In this document: in pieces, positions 63,527-64,000 of the stretch
How the letters are laid out: each line of letters begins with the position of its first letter
How positions within the stretch are numbered: position 1 is the stretch's first letter
Translations under genes and position numbers: made by a program
NCBI RefSeq assembly: GCF_003335045.1
Contig: NZ_QOZG01000009.1
Coordinates: 124,001 to 188,000, forward strand
Length of the DNA: 64,000 bases
Source of the DNA: Paramesorhizobium salinisoli
GTDB taxonomy: Bacteria > Pseudomonadota > Alphaproteobacteria > Rhizobiales > Rhizobiaceae
Direction: 5' to 3'
Notes under the pieces: generated by a model
The model's input: only the letters and a program-made list of their open reading frames with translations
Told to the model about the DNA's origin: nothing
Database searches by the model: none

Positions 63527-64000
63527 ATGTCCACAGTGTCGTCCGGAAAGCCGCGTTCCGCGCTGTCTTCCCTGCTGCAGAACAGCAATATGCTGGCATT
63601 TCTGTTCATGCTGCCGGCAGCCGTTTTCCTTGTCTGTTTCCTGACCTATCCGCTCGGTCTCGGCGTCTGGCTGAGCTTCACCGACACCCGCATCGGACGC
63701 GACGGCATATTCATCGGGCTCGAGAATTACGAATTTCTCAGCAGGGATTCAGTCTTCTGGCTCTCGGTGTTCAACACCCTGCTCTATACGGTTGTCGCGT
63801 CGATCCTGAAATTCGTGCTGGGGCTCTGGCTGGCGCTGCTTTTGAACGAGAACCTGCCGTTCAAATCTTTCTTCCGCGCCATCGTGCTTCTGCCTTGGGT
63901 GGTGCCGACGGTGCTTTCGGCGCTGGCATTCTGGTGGATCTATGATGCACAATTCTCGATCATCTCGTGGTCGCTGATGCAGCTTGGCGTGATCGACAGC
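63527..64000 (+). CDS. Sugar ABC permease, 3' part beyond window
   Basis: The first 158 codons of a UgpA/MalF-type permease, open to the right edge. It begins MSTVSSGKPRSALSSLLQ, then helix 1 MLAFLFMLPAAVFLVCFLTYP, GVWLSFTDTRIGRDGIFIGLENYEFL, and helices through FRAIVLLPWVVPTVLSALAFWWIYD, typical of this family. The EAA loop is outside the window. It belongs with the preceding ATPase and binding protein. Confidence 0.9.
   Translation, partial: MSTVSSGKPRSALSSLLQNSNMLAFLFMLPAAVFLVCFLTYPLGLGVWLSFTDTRIGRDGIFIGLENYEFLSRDSVFWLSVFNTLLYTVVASILKFVLGLWLALLLNENLPFKSFFRAIVLLPWVVPTVLSALAFWWIYDAQFSIISWSLMQLGVIDS

Overview
The window is high-GC DNA with densely packed genes in a style typical of Hyphomicrobiales (Rhizobiales), for example the Rhizobiaceae, Phyllobacteriaceae or Brucellaceae. 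The lineage is inferred from gene content: an aglEFGAK alpha-glucoside operon, an HWE-type histidine kinase, GGAAC-N16/17-CGTT (EcfG-type) promoter motifs, and many solute-binding-protein transporters for plant-derived carbohydrates. No rRNA, tRNA, CRISPR array or intact insertion sequence was seen.

Layout. (1) 0.1-1.9 kb: a PadR repressor divergent from an EamA exporter, with palindromic operators between them. (2) 2-5.2 kb: a cytochrome P450 and an FAD/NAD(P)-binding protein in one minus-strand unit, next to an AT-rich spacer and a decayed IS3-type transposase fragment; this looks like an acquired islet. (3) 5.2-9.3 kb: a stress island (YghA-type SDR, SIR2-family protein, entericidin-like lipoprotein, DUF6766 membrane protein, HWE kinase) with three EcfG-type promoter motifs. 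(4) 9.5-15.4 kb: dehalogenase-like hydrolase, GST, an ECF42 sigma factor with its DGPF partner and an SRPBCC protein, and a Na/Pi cotransporter. (5) 15.8-32.9 kb: uronate and aldarate catabolism: GntR regulator, UxaC, TRAP transporter, KdgF, KduI, KduD, LysR regulator, ketoglutaric-semialdehyde dehydrogenase, Dpp-type ABC transporter, KdgD and a second GntR. (6) 33.2-35.4 kb: a membrane GGDEF/EAL protein. (7) 35.8-42.2 kb: aglEFGAK. (8) 42.6-52.6 kb: a divergent ABC transporter, GH2 beta-mannosidase-like enzyme, isomerase, oxidoreductase and LacI regulator. (9) 52.8-60.8 kb: a DUF3775 protein, then the four-carbon sugar-acid pathway (OtnC, OtnK, LacI, LtnD, OtnI, DenD and two SDRs). (10) 60.8-64 kb: a further sugar ABC transporter whose permease gene runs off the end.

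How it works together. Most of the window feeds plant cell-wall and exudate carbon into central metabolism. Hexuronates and unsaturated uronates go through UxaC/KdgF/KduI/KduD towards 2-keto-3-deoxygluconate. Keto-deoxyglucarate goes through KdgD and the semialdehyde dehydrogenase to 2-oxoglutarate. Alpha-glucosides are imported and hydrolysed by Agl, beta-mannosides (or similar) by the GH2 cluster, and threonate/erythronate pass through LtnD/DenD-OtnI-OtnK-OtnC to DHAP. Each unit has its own local regulator except aglEFGAK, which appears to share operator-like palindromes with the GH2 transporter. At all five solute-binding-protein/permease boundaries there is a hairpin, probably setting high binding-protein expression.
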